DNA of 64,000 bases, from the NCBI RefSeq assembly GCF_947179165.1, contig NC_077245.1, positions 45,152,786 to 45,216,785 of the forward strand, written 5' to 3'. A program made the position numbers and the translations under genes. This DNA comes from Solanum dulcamara. Lineage: Eukaryota > Streptophyta > Magnoliopsida > Solanales > Solanaceae. The notes under the pieces were generated by a model that worked only from the letters and a program-made list of their open reading frames with translations, had not been told where the DNA came from and searched no databases. This document shows positions 1-8,652 of the stretch, piece after piece. Every line of letters starts with the position of its first letter. Position 1 is the stretch's first letter.

Positions 1-105
1 TTCTCCTAGCTGCTCTTTAGTCTTTGCTGCTGCTGTCCATTCGTCACTGCCAGTTGCTGCCAGTTGCTGTCCGTTGCCGCTGCGCCTGCTCATTGCTGAC
101 TTGCT

Positions 106-224
106 GTAAGTTCTTAGCTCTTCTTCCTTTTTTGTGTGTTCTAAAAATTTTCAGATTTTATATATGCCTTTGGCTTTGGTATAATGGTATTTATTGTCTT
201 ATTTATGTGCTCTTTACTGTTTAG
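106..224 (+). other. Predicted 5'-UTR intron of the hAT transposase gene
   Basis: A donor-like CT|GTAAGTTC begins at 106, and a pyrimidine-rich TTTACTGTTTAG ends at 224. The enclosed 119 bp are T-rich, while the flanking leader is CTG/GCC-rich. Splicing would remove an in-frame ATG at 184 whose 20 residues are hydrophobic and unlike the start of the family. This is inferred from splice consensus only. Confidence 0.5.
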
Positions 225-243
225 TCTCAACTATCAAGCTTCA

Positions 244-2640
244 ATGAAGAAGTATTTCACCAAAGTTTCGAAATCAAGTTTAGCCTCTCATAGTCATAGT
301 CAATCTAACCAAGAAGAAAATGCTAATCATTCGGAAATATCATTACACTCTTCTCAAGAATTTGATTTGGATTCTTTAAAGTTTGATCCTGGTGAAAGAA
401 TCTCAATATTGAACTATCATCCAAATCATCGTGATGTTATTAGAAGAACATACCTTTTGAATGGTCCTTGCCAACCTCGTCTAGCGGTGCATGAGTATCC
501 TCAAACAAATATTTCTGGATCAATACGTCGTTTTAATCATGAATGGTTTGATGATGTATATCATGATTGGTTGGAGTATAGTGTTAGCAAAGATGCAGTC
601 TATTGTTTGTATTGTTATCTATTTAAAGACCATAACATTCATCAAGGAGGAGGTGAAGTATTTTCAAGTGTTGGGTTTAAGAGTTGGAATAAAAAGAGTA
701 GTCTTGACAAACATATTGGTCTACCAAATAGCATTCATAATCAATCAAAAAAGAAATGTCAAGATTTATTACGACAACGGCAGTCTATTCAATTTGCATT
801 TGAGAGGCAATCTAATCAACTCAAGTATGGATATTGGATTCGCTTAAGTGCTTCGGTTGATGTAGTAAGACTTCTCATAACTCAGGGATTTGCATTTCGA
901 GGTCATGATGAATCTAAATCATCACTTAGTAGGGGTAACTTTCTTGAAATTCTCTCATGGTATGCAAAAAAATGTGATAAAATATGTGATTATGTACTAG
1001 AACATGCTCCTAAAAATGATCAAATGATTTCTCCAATAATTCAAAAAGATATTGTGAGTGCATGTAAAATAGAGACCGTTAAAGCTATTCTTGAGGAATT
1101 AAATGGTGATTACTTTGCCTTGCTAGTTGATGAATCCTTTGATGTGTCACGCAAAGAGCAAATGGCTATTGTATTTCGATATATTGATAGAAAGGGATTT
1201 GTGATGGAACGACTTATTGACATTGTTCATGTTCAAGATACTAGTGCTTCATCTCTAAAGGAGGCAATTGTTAATTTACTTGCTAAACATTCTTTGAGTC
1301 CATCAAGTGTGCGTGGACAATGTTATGATGGTGCAAGCAATATGCAAGGTGAGATCAATGGCCTTAAAATGTTGATTAGGCAAGAAAGTAGATCGGCTCA
1401 TTCCATCCATTGTTTTGCTCATCAACTTCAACTAACTCTTGTTGGGGTCTCTAAAAAGTGTGTTGAAGTGGGAAAACTTGTAGTATTGGTCTCAAATATT
1501 TTAAATGTATTGGGATCTTCTTTCAAATGTATGGATGAATTACGTGATTCTCAAAAAGAAACGATTAAAGAGGCATTAGATATGGGTGAACTTACAACCG
1601 GTAGGGGCTTGAATCAACAACTTGGTCTTTCAAGAGCTTGTGACACTCGTTGGGGATCTCATTATAAATCCTTTAATAATTTTATTATTATGTTTGGCTC
1701 TATTCTTGATGTTCTTGAATCACTTGCTCTTGATGCACGAAATATGGATGAAAGAGCTAAGGCAATGGGACATCTCGAAGCTTGCCGAACATATGAGGTT
1801 GCGTTCATGTTGCATTTGATGAGAGATGTCTTAGCAATTACAAATGAGCTTAATAAATGCTTACAAAAAAAGGAGCAAGATATTGCAAATGCCATGCTAC
1901 TTGTTGAAGTAGCAAAGAGAAGGTTGCAAGTTTTAAGGGATGATGAATGGGACTCTCTTATTGCTAAGGTATCTACATTTTGTATCAAACATGATGTTTT
2001 GATACCTAACTTTGAGGAGCCATATGTTAGCTCTTTAAGATCACGACGAAATCTTGCTAACTATACAATCTTACATCATTATCGTGTTGAAGTTTTTTGC
2101 AATATTATTGATTGGCAACTTCAAGAACTTAATGGTCGTTTTGATGAGGTGACTACCGATTTGCTCCATGGAATTGCTTGCTTAAATCCAATTAACTCAT
2201 TTTCAAGTTTTGACATTAAAAAAGTAATGAGAATGGCAAAATTATATCCGGATGACTTTGATGAATCTAATATGAGTGCTCTTGAGAATCAACTTGCAAG
2301 TTATGTTGTAGATGTTCGTGATGTTGATGAAAGGTTCTCCGATCTAAATGGGCTTTGTGATCTTTCCAAAATACTAATTCAGACAAAGAAACATTCTACT
2401 TATCCTTTGGTATTCCGCTTAGTGAAACTTGCTCTACTTCTACCAGTTGCCACTGCCTCCGTTGAAAGAGCTTTTTCGGCAATGAAGTATATCAAGAATG
2501 ACTTGCGGAGCAAAATGAGTGATGATTTTTTTAGTGGTTGTTTGGTGCCTTATTTAGAAAAAGATGTATTTGATAGTATTTCTAATGATGCTATTATTAA
2601 GACATTTCAAGATATGAAACCTCGTAGAGTACAATTGTAG
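244..2640 (+). CDS. hAT transposase, TTF-type zinc finger, ZMYM1-like
   Basis: This 798-codon frame has no internal stop and begins at the ATG of MKKYFTK, the usual start for this family. An upstream in-frame ATG at 184 lies in a probable intron. Domains in order are: a TTF/BED-like zinc finger near residues 108-165 (WLEYSVSKDAVYCLYC, with C121 and C124, and later His residues); a DUF4371-type hAT core; and a C-terminal dimerisation domain near 730-765 (VATASVERAFSAMK). Candidate catalytic residues are D296 (LLVDES), D362 (CYDGASN) and E741 (VERAFS). A CDTRWGSHY motif lies between the last two. The protein should bind and cut its element's ends in the nucleus. Length fits full-size family members. 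It may be active, recently silenced or domesticated; sequence alone does not decide. Confidence 0.88.
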   Translation: MKKYFTKVSKSSLASHSHSQSNQEENANHSEISLHSSQEFDLDSLKFDPGERISILNYHPNHRDVIRRTYLLNGPCQPRLAVHEYPQTNISGSIRRFNHEWFDDVYHDWLEYSVSKDAVYCLYCYLFKDHNIHQGGGEVFSSVGFKSWNKKSSLDKHIGLPNSIHNQSKKKCQDLLRQRQSIQFAFERQSNQLKYGYWIRLSASVDVVRLLITQGFAFRGHDESKSSLSRGNFLEILSWYAKKCDKICDYVLEHAPKNDQMISPIIQKDIVSACKIETVKAILEELNGDYFALLVDESFDVSRKEQMAIVFRYIDRKGFVMERLIDIVHVQDTSASSLKEAIVNLLAKHSLSPSSVRGQCYDGASNMQGEINGLKMLIRQESRSAHSIHCFAHQLQLTLVGVSKKCVEVGKLVVLVSNILNVLGSSFKCMDELRDSQKETIKEALDMGELTTGRGLNQQLGLSRACDTRWGSHYKSFNNFIIMFGSILDVLESLALDARNMDERAKAMGHLEACRTYEVAFMLHLMRDVLAITNELNKCLQKKEQDIANAMLLVEVAKRRLQVLRDDEWDSLIAKVSTFCIKHDVLIPNFEEPYVSSLRSRRNLANYTILHHYRVEVFCNIIDWQLQELNGRFDEVTTDLLHGIACLNPINSFSSFDIKKVMRMAKLYPDDFDESNMSALENQLASYVVDVRDVDERFSDLNGLCDLSKILIQTKKHSTYPLVFRLVKLALLLPVATASVERAFSAMKYIKNDLRSKMSDDFFSGCLVPYLEKDVFDSISNDAIIKTFQDMKPRRVQL

Positions 2641-3023
2641 ATTTGTAGTAGTGTATGTAGTTGAATTTCAATTGTAAAACAATGTTTTGATAGGCTTATT
2701 ATTACATGCTTTCTAATTCAATAGAAAATGCCTATAACTCTATTGTTCAGGATGTTTTTGTATTGTTTTGAAGCCATTTTATGTCAAATTATTTTTCCGG
2801 AGGAAGAGTGCTTTTACTTTGAGTTGGTGTTTATTTTAAGTCTTTTTAAATGTAAAAGTTTATGTTTGCTCTTCATTTGCACTTTCAGGAGCTAAAGAGA
2901 ATTCAAAAGAAACTGAACAACTTGTAGAAAGACCCCATACTTCTTGCAAAACAGGTATATTTGACCCGACCCGTTTTTTATGAATATAATTAGCATGTTT
3001 AATTTTTTTTGAACCCCCTTCAT
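2641..3023 (+). other. hAT 3' trailer
   Basis: AT-rich sequence between the transposase stop and the terminal repeat. It contains no coding frame. An acceptor-like ...CACTTTCAG ends at 2888 and is followed by a short purine-rich stretch, so a 3'-UTR exon is possible. Polyadenylation probably occurs here, but no single signal stands out. Confidence 0.45.
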
Positions 3024-3045
3024 AAAATTCCTGGATCCGCCACTG
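3024..3045 (-). repeat. Right terminal inverted repeat of the hAT element
   Basis: Read outward-in it is CAGTGGCGGATCCAGGAATT followed by TT. The match to the known plant hAT terminus is from memory; no left copy is available to pair with it. Confidence 0.75.
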
Positions 3046-3053
3046 AATTAACA

Positions 3054-4117
3054 AGCACAAGTCTAAACCGAAGATTTCTCCATATATTTCCATCGGCTAT
3101 AGTCTACTTCACAAAGGATATTGATGTTACTATCCTCACTCTAAAAGAGTTCACAATTCAAGATATGTTATCTTTGATAAATGTAATCTACCATATACTT
3201 CTAGTTCTACGGATCATGTAGATTTATTTGACTCCCAACTCAGTAATAATACCCAATCTTGACATGGCCAACACATGATACCTAACCTCCTGATCCCCAA
3301 CCAATACCTCAAGGATCAACTGATCAATAGAAGTGCAATAGAACATGTGTCATATTGAAAGAATTAGAGGTCACAAGTAAACTAACAATTAGGAATCAAC
3401 TTCACCAACAAATCTCAGAAACACAAAAAAGGAAAAATACTAACCCGAAAGCTTCAAACCTTAACATCTCCCTACAACATTAAAGACACTTGCACTAAAG
3501 AAATAATTATAATTTCTTAACTAAACAATAGGTGCCTTGCACAAGAAGTCACATTTCCATACAACCTTCAAACATAGCCTTTGTTGTGTGTGTAGTAGCC
3601 ACTAATAAAAGACTTGAATAGAAACAACATATGCATTGCTATCATTTTAATGTTATCAAACTATTTTTCCACATATAAGCAACAAAGAACAGCAACAATT
3701 GCAACGCAAAATTAAGAAAAGTATGCATTCAATTCAAACCTATTTGGTCGAAGTCATAGTATGCTTCATCTGTTGGTTTTTATCCCATATTTGTTTCTCA
3801 TATTTTTGAGTTTGACCGAAGTAGATGGAGTTTCAACTCAATCAACTTGCGTTGCTACCAACGAGGTTGTATAAAATCTCTCCAATGAGGGGTCACCTTT
3901 TTCCTCCTAAAGAATAAAAAAGAGAAATATGTTAAGATTTTTATAGATATCTTCTTACGCTAAAAAAAAGCACAAAACACCACAATGGACTACACGATCC
4001 CTAAGATAATGTTGAATCTAACACAAACTGTCACATAAGGCAAGGATGAGATGATTACCTTGTTCTGTCTATGAACAAGCTACTCAAGTAACTTAACAAC
4101 ATGTCCATGGTCCGACT
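3054..4117. other. AT-rich spacer with no recognised gene
   Basis: About 1 kb of AT-rich sequence. Frames are short and look random, and I see no splice-bounded exon or repeat structure. It may be host intergenic DNA or unrecognisable old transposon sequence. Confidence 0.5.
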
Positions 4118-4335
4118 AGGTTGAACAACAACCCTAGGGGTAGTCTAGCAGTTGAAGATTAGCATAACGACCTTAAGAACCGGGTTCAAATTTCAGTAGC
4201 AGTGACACAATATGAATTCTTTTTATATGATCAGACCTAGGTGACAGAGTTAGCTGATACCTATACTAAATGATAACAAATATCAAGTGAATTAGTCGAA
4301 GCACACACAAGCACTCCAATTTATATCTTATGAGA
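4118..4335 (+). mobile_element. Degenerate tRNA-derived SINE (SolS-like)
   Basis: An A-box-like TAGTCTAGCAG (4141-4151) and a B-box-like GGTTCAAATTTC (4183-4194) are spaced as in a pol III promoter. The body continues with CTAGGTGACAGAGTTAGC and GAATTAGTCGAAGCACAC, which resemble the 3' body of Solanaceae SolS SINEs as I remember them. No clear poly(A) tail or target duplication remains, so the ends are approximate. The copy looks old. Confidence 0.6.
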
Positions 4336-5141
4336 ATACGAAAAGCTTTGAATAAAAGTAACGAAAAGATTTAAGTGCCTATTCTGTAAAACAATTTTAT
4401 TGAGAATAAATATCTTTAGTTAGAATACTGATGCATAATGAAAAAAGAGAAAATAAATAAAATATCGCGATACTCACAACAGAGGTATGATAAGCAATAA
4501 CACAAGAAGTCATTTTTAGCTTTCATTTCAAATGATGCGCACATAAGTTGTGCATCCTTGAGGATTTGACGAATCATTTATTATTGACCTACACGTTATT
4601 CAATCATACAAGAACTTAGGATATTCCATCAATTTAGTTTATATTTGAAAATGAATTAACTTCAGCTTTTCAATCTCATTAAACATCTATCATGACACAC
4701 AGAGATTGACACTGAGGAAATGTAACACCCCTCAAATATTTTCCCCTAAGATTCGGGCCTTCCTTGTACACGTGTGGGGCCCATCGTATTTAGTTCGAAG
4801 TATGTGCTTGAGTTAAGATGAGTCCCTGAGAAATTAAAGAGCGTTGGAGGTGATGTGGGGTCATAGAGGACCCCTAGGACCGAGCTAAGTCCCACAAAGG
4901 TTAGTCGTGGCTAAGTTAGGATGAGTTCGTGTATGGGGTCGACTTCAAATGGCCCTATCTTTTGAAATACGGAAATCTAGGTGGACCACGACTTATTAAA
5001 TTAAAGGTCGTCGAGTCTTCTTTCCAATGCCACCAAGAATGTGAATTTTGGAGTTCGGAGTTGAAAGATATGACGATCCTAAGACGAGCTAGCACGGTAG
5101 GAATTTCATTTTTTGGCCTGGGTTGCAACTGCTGGGGAAAT

Positions 5142-5430
5142 GGCCCTGGCGCTATAAGGGCGCGATGCGCCACTATCGCGCCAGAAACATGCCTCAGTAG
5201 TTTGGGCTCAGGCGCGGCGCGCCATTAAACGTTGTGCAAGGTTTTTCAGGCCAAATTCCTAGAACTCAGAACAATGGCCTTAGCGTTGTAAGGGCGCGAC
5301 GCGCCACTATTGCGCCAGAAACATGCCTCAGTAGTTTGGTCTCTGGCGCGGTGCGCCACTACGAGGTTTGCAGGTTTTAGGCGTATTCAGCCTAGCGCTG
5401 CAATGGCGCGACGCGCCAGGTGCATTTTTA
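5142..5430 (+). repeat. GC-rich tandem units with GGCGCG/CGCGCC palindromes in the 5' LTR
   Basis: Two long units and one partial unit, about 120-130 bp apart, each hold GGCGCGAYGCGCCACTAT-type palindromes followed by CGCCAGAAACATGCCTCAG. The tract is far richer in G+C and CpG than its surroundings. The 3' LTR copy (12703-12993) has an extra ACTATCGCGCCA in the last unit, so the two LTRs differ by a small repeat-related indel. Confidence 0.8.
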
Positions 5431-5480
5431 GCCTATTTTTAGAACTTTTGAGGAGGGGTAATTTGGGAACTTACCCAAGT

Positions 5481-5490
5481 TATATATGTA
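5481..5490 (+). promoter_or_regulatory. Probable LTR TATA box
   Basis: TATATATGTA follows an AT-poor U3 and lies about 45 bp before CT-rich sequence typical of plant transcript leaders. The same motif is at 13053-13062 in the 3' LTR. Transcription from it is inferred. Confidence 0.5.
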
Positions 5491-5671
5491 TTGCCATTGG
5501 TCATTTTGGGATCAAAATTTCCAGCTCTCTCTCTCTCTCTCTAAAAGCCCTAGAAATATCTCTCTCTCTTCTTCTTCTTCTCCATTTCCAACAAAAAGAG
5601 TCCAAGAGCTTCAAGATTTGAGTCCTCCATTGAAGACCCAACACCAAGGTTTTCTTCAAGTCTTCACTAAG

Positions 5672-7395
5672 GTATGTAAGGTTATTCAAAACATGGGTTA
5701 AGTCCACCCATGTGCCCTATTCTTGCTTTGAGGTTAGATGTTCATGAAAATGGAGTTTCTTGGCATGGTCTAAGTTTAAATGAGTTTTGTCCCCTATGTA
5801 TTTATTGCTATATGTGTTGATGTTGTTGAGCTAAGAAGTTCCTAAAACCTTCATGTTAGTATGAGTTGATGGAGATGACTTGTTATTATGTTTTGTTGAT
5901 CTCTTTAGCCAAGTGATTATGTTGCTTAAGTCATTTTCCTTAAATGTGTTATTCTATTTGAATTGTTGAGCTAATGTCACAGAGTTGTGATGAGTCTTGA
6001 AGAGGTGTCATAAATGCTTACCTAAATGAGGCTTGATTGAGTTAATTGGGGGATAGAATTGATGAGTGGACAAGGTCCTAAATGAGACTTGCCATTATGA
6101 CTTAAATTGAGTTAAGAATGGGGATAGAATTGATGAGTGGGAAATGTTCCACATGAAACTAGCCGTGAGGGCTTGTTTGAGATGATTGGAGGGAGTCTTA
6201 TGAGCATAGAGTCATGGGAGGAGTATCGAGCACCGAAGCGGGTAAGAGTATAGTCCATCCTCGAACCCCAGAAACTACGCCGCCAACGTAGGTAGAGATG
6301 GAACCGTTAAAGTTGGATGCTTCCCATGGGATCGAACCGTTAAAGTCGGATGTTTCCCATTTGATTGTCCTGAAATGATAGGACTTGACTAATCGATGGT
6401 ATCCATGATTAGGGAGGCGTTCATGCCTTGGCAAGGTATGGACGGACGTGGCAATAAATGTCTGATTGTTGTACTATCACCGGCTCATAGGTGATGGTTG
6501 TCGGTTAAGAGAAACTCTCCTTTAGGCCTTGATAGTGCTCCGAGTCAGTTGAGTTAAGTGGTTTATGAGTTAGTCCTGTCTAAACTAGTCTTGTTGTACT
6601 TAGGACATTTGAGTGCGTTGCCATGTGTATATGTATGAGTTGAGATTCTGAGTTGATATTGATGTTTTCTTAATGTGGTTTCATTCGGCCATTTTACATA
6701 CTCGTACATTCCATGTACTGACGTCATTTGGCCTGCATCGTTTCATGATGCAGAGACAGGTACTAGAGATCATCAACCGGCGCTCCATTGAAGATCCACA
6801 TACACTTCTAGCTAGTTGGTGAGTCCTCCTAGTTCCCAGAGGATATTGAGTCTTCTTGTAAAGTTTTGTTGTCATTTTTTTTATTTTGATTGTTGGTAGC
6901 CATGGACTTGTCATTGGCACCTTTTAGACTTGGATAGAGGTTTCATAGACTGGAGTGTGGGGAGGTTGAATGGTTAATTCGACGAGTCTTATTATATTTG
7001 TTGTTGAGTTGATGAATGCTTGGCCTTCTGCCCTCATATTGCGAATAGTATTTCATTAATTGAGTTTCTGCTAAGAGAATGTGATTGAATGAATGTGTGA
7101 CTGGACCAGGTGGTTCGCTCGAAGGCCAGAAATGGCCTTCGGGTGCCGGTTACGTCTAGGGTACCCTCCCGGGGCATGACAAATATGGTATCAGAGCCCA
7201 GAGTTCAAGTGTCCTAGGGAGTCTATGAAGCCGTGTCTAGTAGAGTCTTACTTATGGGTGTGTTGTGCACCACACTTATAATCAGGAGGCTATAAGACAT
7301 TAGGAATTGTCTTACTTCTTTCATACTCTGGAATTCGTGTGATAGAGTTAAACTCTATAAAACTCCTTTCTAATTCGTGCGTTTATACGTTACAG
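5672..7395 (+). other. Candidate intron from LTR to gag start
   Basis: A near-ideal donor, CTAAG|GTATGTAAGG, sits at 5671/5672 downstream of the likely start of transcription. An acceptor-like TTTATACGTTACAG ends at 7395, four bases before the gag ATG at 7399, with a branch-point-like TTCTAAT about 30 bp upstream. Splicing would join the CT-rich leader to the start codon and remove the rest of the LTR plus the primer site. The donor is kept in the divergent solo LTR at 32373. This is an inference without transcript data. Confidence 0.4.
7186..7198 (+). other. Primer binding site, initiator tRNA-Met type
   Basis: TGGTATCAGAGCC begins 4 nt after the LTR end. It matches the usual complement of the 3' end of plant initiator tRNA-Met, which primes minus-strand synthesis. 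Confidence 0.92.
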
Positions 7396-7398
7396 ACA

Positions 7399-8652
7399 AT
7401 GCCTCCTAAACGCATCGCTATCTAGAGAAATGTTGATAACACCGAGATGCCCCAGTCCGAGGCACGCCCAGCAAGGGCTAGAGGCCGACCTGCGAGATAC
7501 TCGGAGGCACCCCAAGTTCCAATTACTCCACCCGCACCCACATAAAAGGCAGAATTTTGAGGGGCAATTGCAATGCTTACGCAACTAATGGTTGTCTGAA
7601 ATGGTAACCAGAGTTCGCCGACTCTTAGCTCTAACTCCCAAGAGTCGTCTGCTACCACTAGAATTAGAGACTTTCTGAAGATGAATCCGCCAGCATTCAC
7701 GGGTTCTAAGGTTGATGAAGACCCCAAAAACTTCATTGATGAGATGTGGAAAATTCTCAAAGCTATGCATGCTACAGAAATTGAGGGGGTTGAGTTGGTG
7801 TCTTATCAACTCAAAGATGTGGCAAACATCTGGTATAACCTATAGGAGCAAGGTAGAGGTGAGGATGCTGAACCTGCCAGGTGGGATGAATTTGAGGGAG
7901 CCTTTCTTGACCACTTCTTTCCTCGAGAGTTGAGGGAAGCGAAAGTGGAGGAATTTGTGAATCTGAAGCAGGAGGGTATCACAGTTAAGGAGTATGGCCT
8001 GAAGTTCATCCAGCTGTCCAGGTATGCTCCAGAAATGTTTCCAGATGTGAGGTCAAAGATGAGAAAGTTCGTCTCCGGATTAGGGAGGCACGTGAAGAAG
8101 AAGTGCAAGGCAGCATTGTTGATCTCGGATATGGATCTTTCCAGATTAATGGTGTATGCTCAGCAGGTAAAGGAGGAGAAAAGAAAAGACAGAGAAGAGC
8201 ACCTGAGCAAGAAGGCAAAATCAGTGGGCCATGAGAATGAACAAAGGCAAAACAAGAGCAACAAGTCCTTCTTCCAGAAGAGGCCTCCCAATTATGTCTC
8301 ATCTACCGCCAGCACACCTACGCCGCAGGACAGGTATGATCGGCAGGGACAGAGTCGTCAGAATTTCAGACCCCCGGGTTCTCAATCCCAGGCCAGTATA
8401 AGTCAAGGTACGAGGGGAAAGCCACCATGCAGTAAGTGTGGTAGGCTCCACTTGGGAGAATGCAGAGCGGGAAGGGTTGGTTGTTATAAATGCGGCCAAA
8501 TGGGCCATTTTCAGAGGGAGTGTCCAACAGGGGGAAATAGAGTCCAGCATTCTACTACCGCATCGCCGGCTAGAGGTAATCAGAGGGGCACTACTTCAGG
8601 CACCAGCAGAGGTACAAACCGCCTATATGCCATGGGTAGTCGCCAAGATTAG
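7399..8652 (+). pseudogene. GY1 gag (in frame with pol, broken)
   Basis: The frame starts at ATG 7399 (MPPKRIAI) just after the acceptor-like site, and is interrupted by several stops in its first 450 bp. From 7930 it is open. The retrotransposon gag core (WDEFEGAFLDHFF) is followed by a charged linker and a nucleocapsid CCHC knuckle, CYKCGQMGHFQREC, at 8482-8523, preceded by a second Cys-rich half knuckle (CSKCGRLHLGEC). Gag forms the cytoplasmic particle that packages element RNA. A TAG at 8650-8652 ends the frame, but pol continues in the same frame. This suggests one ancestral gag-pol polyprotein with a Gln-to-stop change rather than a frameshift site. Several stops are of the C-to-T kind. 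Confidence 0.9.

Larger units (their letters stand above)
1..3045 (+). mobile_element. hAT-superfamily DNA transposon, right part (left end outside window)
   Basis: The stretch carries a transposase frame followed by about 400 bp of AT-rich trailer ending in the complement of CAGTGGCGGATCCAGGAATT. I recognise this as the terminal inverted repeat of plant hAT elements of the ZMYM1-like/TTF-zinc-finger group. The matching left repeat is not in the window, so the element starts upstream of position 1. The 8 bp after the right end (AATTAACA, 3046-3053) would be the target duplication, but it cannot be confirmed without the left flank. Family assignment rests on the encoded protein and the terminus together. 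Confidence 0.82.
4721..7181 (+). repeat. GY1 5' LTR
   Basis: 2,461 bp, TG...CA bounded. It aligns end to end with 12282-14753. It contains GC-rich imperfect palindromic repeats (about 5142-5430), a TATA-like motif at 5481, a CT-rich leader-like stretch and a strong donor-like site at 5671/5672. A diverged relative is the solo LTR at 31765-34072. Confidence 0.95.

Noticed and set aside
24..224. Short hydrophobic frame and upstream ATG at 184 as part of the hAT protein
   Set aside because: It lies in a probable leader and intron, and the family start MKKYF fits the ATG at 244.
5142..5430. GC palindromes as rho-independent terminators or a host CpG island
   Set aside because: The locus is eukaryotic, the sequence is repeated in both LTRs, and no host gene adjoins it.
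8650..8652. Programmed readthrough of a UAG between gag and pol
   Set aside because: The element carries other stops of the same mutational type, and the next codons do not form a readthrough context I recognise. Decay of a single gag-pol frame is simpler.
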